Origin: Megalonaias nervosa
Lineage: Eukaryota > Mollusca > Bivalvia > Unionida > Unionidae
Length of the DNA: 64,000 bases
Assembly: GCA_016617855.1 (NCBI GenBank)
Contig: JAECUM010094004.1
Coordinates: forward strand, 1-64,000
Direction of reading: 5' to 3'
Made by a program: the position numbers and the translations under genes
Notes under the pieces: generated by a model
The model's database searches: none
What the model saw: only the letters and a program-made list of their open reading frames with translations
What the model was told of the DNA's origin: nothing
Shown: one piece after another, positions 1-11,200 of the stretch
How positions within the stretch are numbered: the stretch's first letter is position 1
How the letters are laid out: every line of letters begins with the position of its first letter

Positions 1-50
1 ACATTGTGGTATCTGGTCGTGTTCAGCAGGTGGTTGCTTCAGACCTGCCC
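1..50. repeat. Fragment of a pogo-like subterminal repeat
   Basis: The words attgtggt and ggtcgtgttcagcaggtgg recur at 24461-24535 near a TA-flanked transposon end, so the window opens inside a related repeat. It runs directly into a hAT-like element at about 39. Confidence 0.4.
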
Positions 51-84
51 ACCCTCATGATTTTGGCGTGAATTTCATGACTTG

Positions 85-1460
85 CAGTGTTTTATCTACA
101 AATGGCTTCATGTAAGTCATTTGACTCGTCAAGGCTAACAACAGCGAGTCAAAATCCAAACCTATGAGTCCTATTCAAGCCGATGATCAGTCTTCATTAG
201 TTTTTTAAAAAATAATTATATTGTTTAAATACACGACAAAAATATTAGTTTAAGTTATATAATGTGACTACAGCCAATAAGAGGCAATTCCTTTGCCAGA
301 AGCATCTGAACATTCTATATTTATTAAAAATCTTATTCATGGTTTCATATCATCAGAAATAATTTGAGCATATATGACAAGGGGTTTATTGTTGACTATG
401 TCAGTACTTTTCATCTGCCATTGCTGTCACAAATGATGAATTTTGCAGGTCATGTATAAGAATATCCTTGACAACGTTTGATAGGTTCTCCAGTACCTCA
501 GAACAGGTAGTAGCTAAGTCATACTGAACGGCAGAATTCTTCAAATGCCAATAGCATCAGTTCTTTAGCCATTAAGTTATGTATTAAATTAAGAAGAGGT
601 TTGTATTTTAAAAAAGGTATGTCTTTTACACTCAGCCAATGCACGCACTTGAGGAGCACTTTCGCCGCTATGTCTTGTTTGTAAAACTGCATTAAAATCT
701 GCCTGGTGTTGTGAACCTTCAATCAGCAGTTTGAGTTTATGCAACCCAGCATGCCTTCCCAGTGTACTGTTCTGAAAGTTATGGTTTTTTGCACATTTGG
801 TCATCAATGTTTATTTTAGCCTCTGTACATATATGGCAAAACATAAAGGCTTTCTTCACTGTCACATTCTTCGCTCGACTTGACATCTTTTTGTAAACAT
901 TGACAGCTGTATGCTTTCAACCATTGCTGCAAAAAATTATATTTTATCTTATGAGTAACTGCTACCTCATCTTTTGATGATGAAGGCTGCACTGGTTCGA
1001 TAACAATACTTTTCATCGATGGTCGGTTGTAAAAAACGCTGTCCAAATGATAACTTTGTTTGTTTCGGATCTATTTTAATGTTTTTTTACCTTGGACACC
1101 ATTTTCATTTGAATGCTGATAGTATCTTGGAACAACGCAAGGCATACAATTGAGCAAATGGAAATTGTTGCTTCTTTGTGCGACAAGGATGCGCATAACA
1201 TAATAGTTTCTCCTGAGAATCACTGTAAAATCACGCATTTATTTTTCGCCTCTCGTGTGCGGTGATTTATGGTTCTAACATCCTGTTGCTACAAATGATG
1301 TGACAGTTACAGGTCACATAATGTCAGCTCCAGGCTCCACACTGTTGCGTTAATCAGCAAAGCATAACATTGGGGTGCATCAATTTACGTACTGTTGACG
1401 ACTTTTGTGCATCAAATCGGAAAATTCTGTGTATTTGATGCATAGGTAGATAAAACACTG
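85..1460 (-). mobile_element. Nested hAT-like DNA transposon with 15-bp perfect TIRs and 6-bp TSD
   Basis: The terminal inverted repeat CAGTGTTTTATCTAC (85-99) is perfectly mirrored at 1446-1460. The flanks are a direct GACTTG at 79-84 and 1461-1466, and removing the element rejoins the host repeat. The element is 1376 bp and carries minus-strand transposase remnants (519-1046). TIR start, duplication and host repair together make the boundaries firm. The superfamily call rests on the protein remnants. Confidence 0.8.
519..1046 (-). pseudogene. Broken hAT-like transposase fragment (zinc finger protein 862-like)
   Basis: Minus-strand pieces in several frames carry NFLQQWLKAY, then MFCHIC (about 822-843, a Cys-x2-Cys knuckle), then NFQNSTLGRHAG followed by H, and VHWLSVKDIPFLKYKPL. 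The order Trp-Leu, Cys-x2-Cys, Phe...Ser-x-L-x-RH...H, then an [AS]-K-[ED]-[ED]-x-PF-x-K motif is known from ZNF862/hAT-type domesticated and active transposases. Frameshifts and stops separate the pieces. The gene is dead and most of the catalytic region is absent. Confidence 0.5.
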
Positions 1461-1910
1461 GACTTGAGATAGCAATTCACTGATTCATGCCACATGCAGA
1501 AAAATAATGAATTCCCGAATTATCAATCAGCTCAAATCAGGAATAAAATAAATTTTATTCAGTTAAGTGCTAATCAAAATTGCAGCAGTGGTCTCTGGTA
1601 ACCATAATGATCCTGTATTGTTAGTCACGATGTTAGTAGAACTATATCCACGTGTTACAGTATGCCCTGTAGCAAGCATTTTAAAGTATATAATGTACAT
1701 TTAGAATAGAAGTTTTCCAAATACTCTTGAAGAAACTGGGGCCGAACTGATTTTTTTTAAATGGCACATGTACATACTCGTAGCAACTTCTTTTTAAACA
1801 AACACTACATGAAGACTGCTTTTTCAAGTGTTGGAATTTTTTAGATGTTGAAAGATTAGCTTGTATCGTAATTTGCTTTAGTTCAGTTTTCTGTGCATAC
1901 AACGATACCA

Positions 1911-2013
1911 CTAATCGTTTACAGCGTGACGTTTCATTTTATGGAATAATGCCATTTTGTAATTAAGGTAGCATGGCTATTTGGGTAAATTTACAGCACA
2001 GATTACTAAAGCC
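1911..2013. other. Short unassigned spacer
   Basis: No gene or clear repeat was recognised between two repeat copies. Confidence 0.3.
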
Positions 2014-2325
2014 AAACATCAGCATAAGCAGATTATGATATAACAATGCAGTATTAGGGTGGTTTGTCAATATGAAGAAAGGATTTGCTTATGTAACAAT
2101 AGATTCCAGTGCAATTTTATATTCAAGTTTGTGGTTTCCTGTCATGGTGCCTTTGAATTTCTCAACTCCAAACCCAAAACTGTATATACAATTTTTAACA
2201 AGCAGAAATGTTGTTGCCAAAAAGATTGTCAGATGGTATATTTTGTCACCAATAAGGAAAAAAAAAAAAATCACAATTTGCATCATTGGCAAAGCCCAGT
2301 ATGATCTCTGATTTTCAAATAGAGG
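2014..2325 (+). mobile_element. Partial copy (A) of the 'CAGTGTGACCCC' transposon family
   Basis: The order of words (cataagcagattatgat, aacaatgca, tcatggtgcc, aactccaaaccca, cagatggtat) matches 16141-16430 in the same orientation and 6110-6380 in reverse. Neither terminal repeat is present, so it is a fragment. The short reading frames here (2059-2311) overlap in several frames and look non-functional. Confidence 0.65.
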
Positions 2326-4074
2326 CTAGATTATTTTCCAGAGTTATAAAGCGCAAGAAATTGTGTGCAGAAAGACGTATGTTAATTGGTATATGATCTT
2401 ACAAGGAATTGGTACTGGTGGCATTAATTGATAATGGAATATGGTTTTGTCCTTGTATAGGAGTAAAATCAGAATCCTTGGGTAACTAAACAATACAATT
2501 TACAATCATTCTGAAACCTCTGTCTCATATATCAAGGCACATTTTATTTGATCACGAGGTGCAAGAAGAAAAATCCGATGGAATTACCTGTCTTTGAAAC
2601 GGTTATGCATTTCTGACTTGTCTTTTCTAATGCATATATATGCAATCAAATTTAAACAATGTATATTGCTAGTGTATGTTGCTCTAATGCAATTACATCT
2701 GATGTGTGTGAATCTATTAGTGACAATCATAATAAATATTTTGTTTTTTCACTGTTCGAGAAAATTAATTTTTTTTAACCTTAAAATTACATGACATACA
2801 ATAAAGCAGTTTCAGTGACATAATCCATATCGAAGTAGATTTGGCATGTAAGATGAAGTTCATATTTTCTGGTCAAAAAGTATCGACTTGCAGGCAGGCT
2901 AATACTGTACCAGGAGGATTTTTGCCTGACATGATTGATGTTACGAAAATGTATCACCCACAGGTGTTGTTTATGATATGTTCGGCCAGAAAAATTGTGT
3001 TTTCAGTCAGCCGATCATCCCTGCTTTTCGTGGCCGATTCTAGCACCCCCACCCCAAAGAAAAAATGTATTAAAAAAAATTTCATAAGAATTCATACCAA
3101 AAAGATTCCCAAAGTTGATTTGTACATCTAATTGAGGGGGTTTAGCCCAGTCTTACGTGTCTAGGCTCATACAAAAGTAACAAAGAAAAGAGTGAAGCCA
3201 GCAAGCTTTGTAAAATTTAACAAAATAATTTATTTCCCTATAAAAACAAGGTAAAAATATGAAAAAGGACTTATGGTTTATGAAACTAATCCAAATTTAA
3301 TCCTAGAATTAAGAAATACAAGTCCTGTCACTAAAAAGTTCCAAGTGAATCACAGTTCGAATCCCGATGAAGTTCCATGATGGAAGATGATGACCTCTTC
3401 TATAACATGCTTTGTGTTGTCGTGTCAACAGTTCCTTGTTGAATCACCAAGAATAATATTTCAGCTTTAGAATTCTGAATAATTTTCAGTAAATGTCTTT
3501 GTCCAAGAATTTTGATGAGCATGGGATAAAGTTTCCAGGGAAAATAAATTATTAACTCCAAAAAATAGAAAAGCTCGAATCAAACTGGCAACAACAAAGA
3601 TACCGTTGAGCTCCAAAGGTATAAATTACGACTGACCAAAAATCACTATGAAACGTCAGTTTTAACCCTAACTGAAATGCAATTTAGAGCCCCATGATGG
3701 GTCACGTGATCACTTCCTTTCAAGCGACGTAGAAACATCACGTGTCAGCTATCACATCCGCCATGGACGAATTCGATTCTAATGAATGAATCTTACTATA
3801 AGATTCAATAATAACAAAAAAATAAAAAAAAGAGTTGTTTACTCCAAAGCTGAAACTGGCTCTGAATCTAGGTCAGCAAAAGATATAAAGTTTCAAACTA
3901 CTGACTGTTTATCAGGTCAAAATGAACTGAACTGAATTTTCCAGAAAAAATGTCAAATCCAGTGAATAAAGTTATCATTACAATAACATGTAATGAAATA
4001 AAAATAAAAGAGAACTTAAAACTAACACAAGTATTTAAATTACATATCTGTAACAACAGTACTTTAAGTGTTTA

Positions 4075-4078
<4 letters not shown>
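2326..4078. other. No gene recognised
   Basis: This is an AT-rich stretch with several short open frames lacking recognisable motifs (for example 2841-3131). The only notable part is the locally GC-richer patch at 3690-3790, with two CACGTG boxes, listed separately. Confidence 0.5.
3700..3790 (+). promoter_or_regulatory. Possible E-box pair with a short upstream ORF
   Basis: Palindromic CACGTG occurs at 3703-3708 and 3739-3744 in a patch richer in CpG than its surroundings. It is followed by cgccATGGACG at 3763, which opens an 8-codon reading frame (MDEFDSNE) ending in TGA. This could be a promoter and 5' leader for the hnRNP M gene 4.4 kb downstream, or coincidence. No donor site suitable for the missing first exon is seen here. 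Confidence 0.15.

Positions 4079-4133
<55 letters not shown>
4079..4133. repeat. (AT)n microsatellite
   Basis: About 27 uninterrupted AT units. Confidence 0.95.
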
Positions 4134-4136
<3 letters not shown>

Positions 4137-4484
4137 CTTTTTTTTTTAAAAACCCTGCCTATTCTGATTTTCAAAACAGAACAACAGGTAACTTTTTGCC
4201 TTATGTGATAAGTTTAGGAGAGTCGATAAATACTGCTTGACAAACAAGTACATGGACAAAAATAAGTGTTCTCAATTCATTGTCAAAAGTCAGAGTCTCA
4301 AATATTTTGATGCATGTTGCTGATTCAGAGGTGACAATATCATAATTGTTAAGTAAATGAATCAAATAAGTATTAACAAATTTTTGTTGTTGTATAAATA
4401 AATCATTATAGTCTTGCTTTCATTCTTTCTCTCTCTTAAAAATGTTATTTCCAAACTGTTCCATGATAATTGTTAACTAAATAC

Positions 4485-4580
4485 AGTAGTCCCCCTCTTA
4501 TACGGCCACCCCTTCTGCACCGGGAAAGTGGCCTTATAAGACGGGTGGCCTTTCCAGAGGGGGAATAAATTTTTTGTGAG
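4485..4580. mobile_element. Terminus of a pogo/Tigger-like element
   Basis: TACAGTAGTCCCCCTCTTA is followed by a self-complementary stretch (ggccacccc...aagacgggtggcc), the usual look of a TA-flanked Tc1/pogo end. The opposite end was not found, so the full extent is unknown. Confidence 0.4.
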
Positions 4581-4599
4581 AAGTGTGCGTAATGTATGC

Positions 4600-5800
4600 A
4601 GTAAGAAAGCTACATTCTTCAAAGCATTTAATATCTTCGTTTAAAAGTAACATTAATTATTAAAAGGTTCTTCTTCTTATAATAATAGACTTATTTCAAC
4701 TGAATATGCATTAATAGTTCTTATTCTTGGCATAAGCGTGATAGGTGAGTGGGTGTTGTTGTCATGCACATTGCAAAACCATTCAAAAACATCATTTAAA
4801 TCTTGGTACATACATAATTCTCTTTCCATTTCCTCCATTTTCCCACTGCTGCTGAATAACCTCATTATCGGTTTTGATGTTGTTTCTTCGAGTCTTTTCA
4901 ACATAAAATTGTTTTATTCGAGTCTTTTCTACCTAAAATCATTCGACAAGTTCACCCTCCCCACCTCACCCGATGTTGTCGAGTAGAATAACCGACTTTT
5001 TTCTAAAATAATCGTCTCCATTTACGTGATGACATGTTAATGTTTGGTAATGATTTATTCGGATGTTGCTAACTGTATGCGATTTAATTATGCAGATGAA
5101 ACTTTTGCAGAGTGGACGAAATTCCTTCTTCGTAAAGGAATGTGTTGTCACGTGATTTTTCGGTCTTTGTCTGGTACCCTGTTTTGTTCAAAGCTAATTT
5201 CTCTGTGTCTGCAAAAATCTATTTTTAGACTATGCTGACCCTGTTATGATCTTGACAATTACGTCCAGTTGTAATCATCAGTGTTGCCAACTACAAGACT
5301 GATAAAACAACTTTTCTGCATTTAAACAAAATGCCATGTGTTTTTTAAAGGCAGCGATCTTGTCATGTGATTCATTAGTCGCAGTCCGGTACCCTATTTG
5401 TGTTTACATTTCTTTACACTAAGTGAGAGAAGCCAAAACGGCTTCGATATGTACGCAGATTTGATCTGAACAATAGCACCTTGCGGCCATTAGGATTTGT
5501 AATCTTGACAAGTATTGTCAGTAGTAATAGCCACTACTTGCGAAAGTGAACAAGCTCAACATCTTACTAAGGGAAGCCATAAAGGCTATCAAACCATTTT
5601 CCCGCTGACTTGTGTATTGTACATCAATGCCGCCACTTCTCAGCTGTTACTACTGTTCAATAATTGTAATCTTAACAATTATCAGAGTGACTAAACCGGA
5701 CATCTCATGATAACACAGCAGTAAGGCTAATTGGATTATGTGTTCTTACCTTTATGTATGGATTAAAGTTTCAAATAAATGAGATTTCTTTAAAATGTAC
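4600..5800. other. No gene recognised; diverged repeats
   Basis: Two loosely similar segments (5130-5290 and 5345-5530) share gtcacgtgattt/gtcatgtgattc, ggtacccta/tggtaccct and gatcttgacaa/aatcttgacaa. They look like an old duplication. Nothing coding was recognised. Confidence 0.35.
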
Positions 5801-5803
5801 ATA

Positions 5804-7317
5804 CAGTGTGACCCCGCTATAGCACGCTCTGTTATAACACGAATTCGGATATAACACGGTCATGGTGTGGCTCCCGAAATTTCATATACATGTATTTTTC
5901 TTGTACACGAAATAAAATTTCTTTCTTGAAAGTACGAAAAAAACAAAATTTATTATCATTTTAGGGAAGAGATCGTGTATGAATAATACAAGATGATTGT
6001 GGCGTGGCTCCTGAAAATTTATATGCATTTTTCTCATACATGAAAAAACAATATATTTTCTTAAAAGTACGAAAAATAACGTGTAAAAAGTTTGTTCAAG
6101 AATCGCGCTGGGCTTCGCCAATGTCGGAAATTCTGATTTTTTTTCCCTTATTGGCGGCAAAATACACCATCTGACGATTTTTTTTATTGGCGACATTGTT
6201 GGCTGTTTAAACTTGTATATACAACCATCGGTTTGGAGTGGAGAAATTCAGAGGCCCCATGAAAGGAAGCCGCAAAGTCGATATAAAATACACTGACATT
6301 TATCTGTTGTTACATAAACAAATTCTTTGTCCATATTGACATACCATCTTAAGAGTGCATTGTTATATCATAATCCACTTATGTTGAAATCTAGCATGAG
6401 TACTGTATGTTTTGAGATATCTGCTTTTTTTTCCTTCAAATTTACATTTCTGGTAGTGGAGATCAACCTGACAAGGCATTATCTCATAATCTATCTTTCG
6501 TGGGATTTTTGGCCGCTTGCTAGTAACTAATATATTTGCAGACATTTGTATGTGGATGGTAAGTAAAATTCCTCTTCTTTTCAATCAGAATTTAATCCAT
6601 CAGAACATTCACATTTTCTATAGTAATCCCTGTCATCAGACCAGAACACCTGCGTCTTTATCGTTGTTTTACCCTTTCTTTAAATTTCTGATGCTTGCGT
6701 GGAAGGCAGCATCACTCCACTACCACAACTGTAAAAAAAAAAAAGAGGCAAGCTATCACTTGTCTATTCAAACAGGCAGGGAGGAACAGTAACTACATTT
6801 GACCATACAGGGCCAATTCATTTAAAACAAATGTACCCAGATAAAATAGTAGTTGAAATTTCAAAGAAAACATTACCTTTGAAGCACATATTGTAATGAA
6901 AACGTACTAAGCAAATGGGAAAAAATCAGTCTCAATCATGCAGTACAATTTTTTGATGTTGCCACCACAATAAGAAATGGGTATTTGTTAGGTTCTCCAA
7001 AGCTGTCCTTTAGTGGCGACTTCAATAATGCATGTACCCTTCATCAAAGAAAGCCGATTACAATCTTCAATAAAAACAAAGAACCTTTCTTCAAAGGAAG
7101 TCAGTACCGAACTTAAATAAAAATATGCAACAATTTAAGATGATAGCTGTGCCAATGAAGCACGCATTTTGCGCCCACATTTATTACCTGCCCACCCACC
7201 CCGCCCCCGGGCACATTTTTTTGGGTACATGCATCATTTTATTCAATTGACCTGGTTGCTTATAACACGGTCGGGTTCTATGGCTCCCGACTACCGTGTT
7301 ATAGCGGGCTCACACTA
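5804..7317. mobile_element. TA-flanked DNA transposon, copy B of the 'CAGTGTGACCCC' family
   Basis: The left end CAGTGTGACCCCGCTATAGC and the right end atagcgggctcacact (7301-7316) are inverted copies. TA precedes the left end; the right flank is TT. Subterminal tttcatatacatgtat and the 'aacacgg' words also occur in copy C (14667-16728), which is inverted relative to this one. The element is 1.5 kb with no intact transposase, so it is non-autonomous or decayed. The TIR and TA target suggest Tc1/mariner or pogo, by inference. Confidence 0.75.
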
Positions 7318-8118
7318 TTTTATCTTAAGTTGGGATATTATGTTTGGGGAAAGCTTAGATTTTCCAAGGTCAGGTTCAATTTTCCAGTCAGCTGGCCCTG
7401 AGCAAGCTGATTTTCATAAAAAAATTTTTAGTCCCTGTTGCGGGAGACTCACATATGCGCAGCTTGAATGGGGCACTGTATTTGTACTAAATTGGCAACA
7501 TTTTAGTTTTTGTACACATTGATCGGAAATAAAAATTCAGTAAATTGCCATTTTAAAGCTTAGTTTATGTTGAGATATTTTATGTTCATTTCATATCTTT
7601 AAAATTTGACCACCCAAAAATAATTATAATATTTTTTTGAGCAATTCGTGTACTGGAGGAAAGTGTTAAAACATCTACTCAATAAAGAAGGAGCTGGCAT
7701 TGAGTTGGTTCTCAAGAAATATTTGATTATATTTTTTAAATAGAGTAGTGCAATAAATTGATTTTCTGTTCTTCATTATGGTAATATATTGGTATTCACA
7801 AAAAATGACTTTAATTGGTTTTGTTTTATAAATTTAACTTTTACCAGTTATGAGCATATACTAATGACAATATGAACAGTGCTCAAAGAATATTTTCTTT
7901 AGAAACAGGCCAAAGGCTGGTGACTTGGCTGTGCACATTACAATTGGAGCTTTCTACTTCAAAATATAATGATTGGTCGGGTATAGCATCAGTTTGAAAA
8001 CTATACATTTTGGTATGTGTTTGTTTATACTAAGAAAAATGTAAGCAACTTCTGATAAGTGGATGGTTTATTGTTAAACTGGAGAAGGTTGTTAAGTTGC
8101 AGTTTTGTCTGTTTGCAG
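7318..8118. other. 5' flank or intron before the first recognised hnRNP M exon
   Basis: This is AT-rich non-coding sequence with no recognised start exon. It ends in gttaagttgcagttttgtctgtttgcag, the acceptor of the 8119 exon. Confidence 0.5.
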
Positions 8119-8282
8119 ATCTAGATCCCGTTCTCCTATTAACGACAGATCACGCTCCAGATCACGATCACCTCGTCGGAGGGGAGAACGGAGAGGAATG
8201 GTATCTTCCAGGAGAGTGATTATCAGTAATATTCCATATGACATGAAATGGCAGGACATCAAGGATTTGTTCAGAAAAGAAG
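8119..8282 (+). CDS. HNRNPM: hnRNP M-like exon 1 of those seen: SR-rich segment and start of RRM1
   Basis: The exon follows a gtttgcag acceptor and ends before gtaagc. It begins with the last base of a codon, so an upstream coding exon must end in phase 2. It encodes a segment of RS/SR dipeptides and SPRRRGERRG, then RRM1 strand 1 (RNP2 VIISNI) and helix 1 (WQDIKDLFRKE). The SR dipeptides are a likely phosphorylation and nuclear-localisation segment, by analogy with SR proteins. An in-frame TTG at 8105 lies in the intron and is not a start. Confidence 0.92.
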
Positions 8283-11200
8283 GTAAGCTGTAAAAAATTT
8301 TCTTTAATAGTGAAGGATAGAATGAATTTGCATAGTCTGACAGTGTTTGCCTCTGGAATTTAGATTATTATAATTTCCTTGGTACTTTTGAAGTTTGAGG
8401 GCACTGATGCATGAGAACTTGCATGGATTAAAGTTAAGTATATAAAACTGTACTCTGCACAGTATACAGTTTTTGAAGTCACAGTATTCTATCATAGTTT
8501 GAACCTTGCATTCATCAAGGAAGTTTTACAAATGCTTGTTTAAATTATGGGTTACATAGTAAACCCAATGTTGTTTATCTTTTGGGTGACACTTTTTTTT
8601 GGCAAATACCGCCAGATGATGGTGACGATAAAAATGAATTTAACAGTTTGAATTATATCAGATTATTGGAGCTGGGATAGTGTTGATAGAAATACAGTGA
8701 TTAACAACAAGCTGAAAATGTCATTAATGGACCTGTTATGGAACAGATTGATTGAAGAAAGTGAAGCTTTGGTAGAACTCATGTGGCAGATTTTAATTTG
8801 GAGCAGAGATGTCCTTTATTCAGTACCTATGAGCTGTGGAAAATTTTGCTAACAAGCATAGAGAACAGCTTCCCTACTTGTTCAAGCTGGCAGAATGAAA
8901 AGGGCTGATCAGCATAGAATAATATTCATACACAAATAAGGAACAGATTAAGCTCAGAATTACAGATTAATGTTGATTCAGTTGGGAGACCTCTTTTGAG
9001 GATTTGAGTTCAGCACAACTCTAATGGATGGATAGTTGAGTGTCAGGTAATCTGCACACCCCATTTTGGTGGTGAGGGGAACTCCCACCTTTAGATAAAA
9101 TTATGGCAGCATCTCTGTATCAGAATGCCAAAATATAACCTCATTGTGGTCAGCATTAATTACATATGGACAGAAAAATAATGTATTTTTCAACTTTAAC
9201 GAAATATCACAGTAGATATCTGCAGAGATTTACGGTCTATATGTTTGCTTGTAAACAGACATACATTTGTCCATAAAATTAAGAAAGCACACATTTTTCA
9301 GACAAATACTGTTTCGTTTCGATTGCTCTATCACATATTTGAGTTTCATCTATTGTATTTGTACTGGGATTAGTTGATATTTTTATTTCTATATTTAGTT
9401 GGAGATGTGACTTACGTAGAGCTGTGGGAGAATCCTGATGGAAAACCAAGAGGAGCAGGGTATGTAACAAGTACATGAACATTGTTTCATTGAGATAAAT
9501 CCTAGCAGTGTTTGAATAAAACATTTAAACAGAATCCAGTCATAATAAAAGGGCAGAAGATGTAGTAAAACAATGCTAGTTTGAGTGATGCACGCTATTA
9601 TACATGGCCACTGGCTCTAATGGAACTGTTGGCTAAGAGTTTGGAAGGTACAGATAAGCTGGCTGTTCATTAATCAGCATTATTTTGGATGTTTTATTTC
9701 ATGTCCATGTTTAGAGATACATGTAAACATTGTCAGCATTACCCAAAAGTTCAGTTTCCTTCATGCTTTTAAAGTTGGTTTCTTGTTCATTTATGTCCCT
9801 TTGAGTGGACAGTCTATAGTATGTACTGTACTGTCATCTTGCACAAAAATATACGATACTGTTAATGCTATTCCACATAATTGTTTGAGCTTTAACTTTT
9901 CTCACACATTCACCCCATGGTCTGGTTGGTTATAAATAAACTGTTGCCAGTATCTTGAAAATCTTGTAACTACTCCTTGTGAATGGATGGTCTTGTTGAC
10001 TTTGGGTTTTCACCAAAAGACTTGACAGGATTATTAGTCTTGGAGTCCTCACTCATGGAACTTGGGAGTTTCCAGCCTATTTCTAAGAGTCCCCGGCATA
10101 AATTTTAAAGTTTTCACTTCAGACGGGTAGAAAGGAAAATGAAAAGCACATGCTCATTATTTTAATCACTGAAAATGCTGTGTAATTGCCTCTGCAAGCA
10201 GAATGACCTCTCCAATCCCACCAAAGTAATTAACATGAGTCCACTCCTGGGATTAAACATAGCTGCCAACCCTCATGATTTTAGAGTGAATTTTACAACT
10301 TTCTACAGCGATTCATGGATTCATGCCGCATGCAAAAAATTCATGAATTCCCCAATTCTCAGTTGTTTTAAATTTCCCGTTGAGTGCTAGTCGTGATATC
10401 GGCAGTTGCCGAAACGGTTCGGTGCTCCTTGTCGTGATGCTATAGTTCATTGGTACAGCTGGCCCGGTAGCAAGCATTTTAGCATATTTTAATCTATATG
10501 CATACGAGTAGTTTTACAAATGCTTTTGAAAGAAACAGGCCTAACCGGAATTTTTCTCAGCGCATGCAATGCCAACACGGATTTGAATTACTGTTTGGCA
10601 TTGCATCTTGAAAATGTCCTCACCACCCAGGGAAAAGAAATGTATTGCGCAAACAGTGAAGTTTTGTTTGGAATATACAAAAAATTGGTCTTGCTTTCAG
10701 CCATCAAACACCAATATATATCATGCATTTTGCACACTGTGTGCCACAAATTTTAGCATTGGGCATGGTGGCAGGGATGATGTGTGTACAGTTTTTAACA
10801 AGCAAAAACGTTGTTGCCACATTGGTAGCAAAAAGCACATAGACATTGGGAAACTACATGAAGACAGCTTTATCGAGTGTTGGGATTTTTGAGATTGAAA
10901 GTTTATAGTTTGGAGTACACCAAAATTTGGCCTAGCATTTAGCCATCAAACATTGGTTTACATTATGCTTTTCGCACAGTAATGTGCTGCGAATTTTACA
11001 ATTGTGAATGTGTACAAGGGTATTGTTGCTTACAATTTACTTGTCATACATGTACCATGTAGTATATTATATACGACAGATAAATTGGAAGCAATGAAAC
11101 GAGCCTTTTTGGACATGTGGCAGAACGATGTGAAAAAGTGTACTGCTATATCACCCCCAACATATTTCAGTTTTGGAATACTTTAACTCTTTACCTTATG

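Larger units (their letters stand above)
39..1910. mobile_element. Decayed hAT-like element, copy 1 (related to 10256-12471), interrupted
   Basis: Positions 45-80 match 10268-10303 (accctcatgatttt...). Positions 1467-1700 and 1795-1860 match 10310-10520 and 10850-10915 (gattcatgcc.catgca; agcaagcatttta; actacatgaagac). The segment encoding the zinc finger in the 10 kb copy is missing here. A second element is inserted at 85-1460. The far end is not clear. Confidence 0.6.

Noticed and set aside
2059..2311. Two overlapping plus-strand frames and one minus-strand frame
   Set aside because: All lie in fragment A of a transposon family that recurs at 6110 and 16141; the frames are not preserved between copies.
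6517..6556. Exon-like block with gcag acceptor and gtaagt donor (tatgtggatg|gtaagt)
   Set aside because: It lies inside transposon copy B, and the same sequence appears reversed in copy C (15941-15975), so it belongs to the transposon. Its phase also does not fit the exon at 8119.
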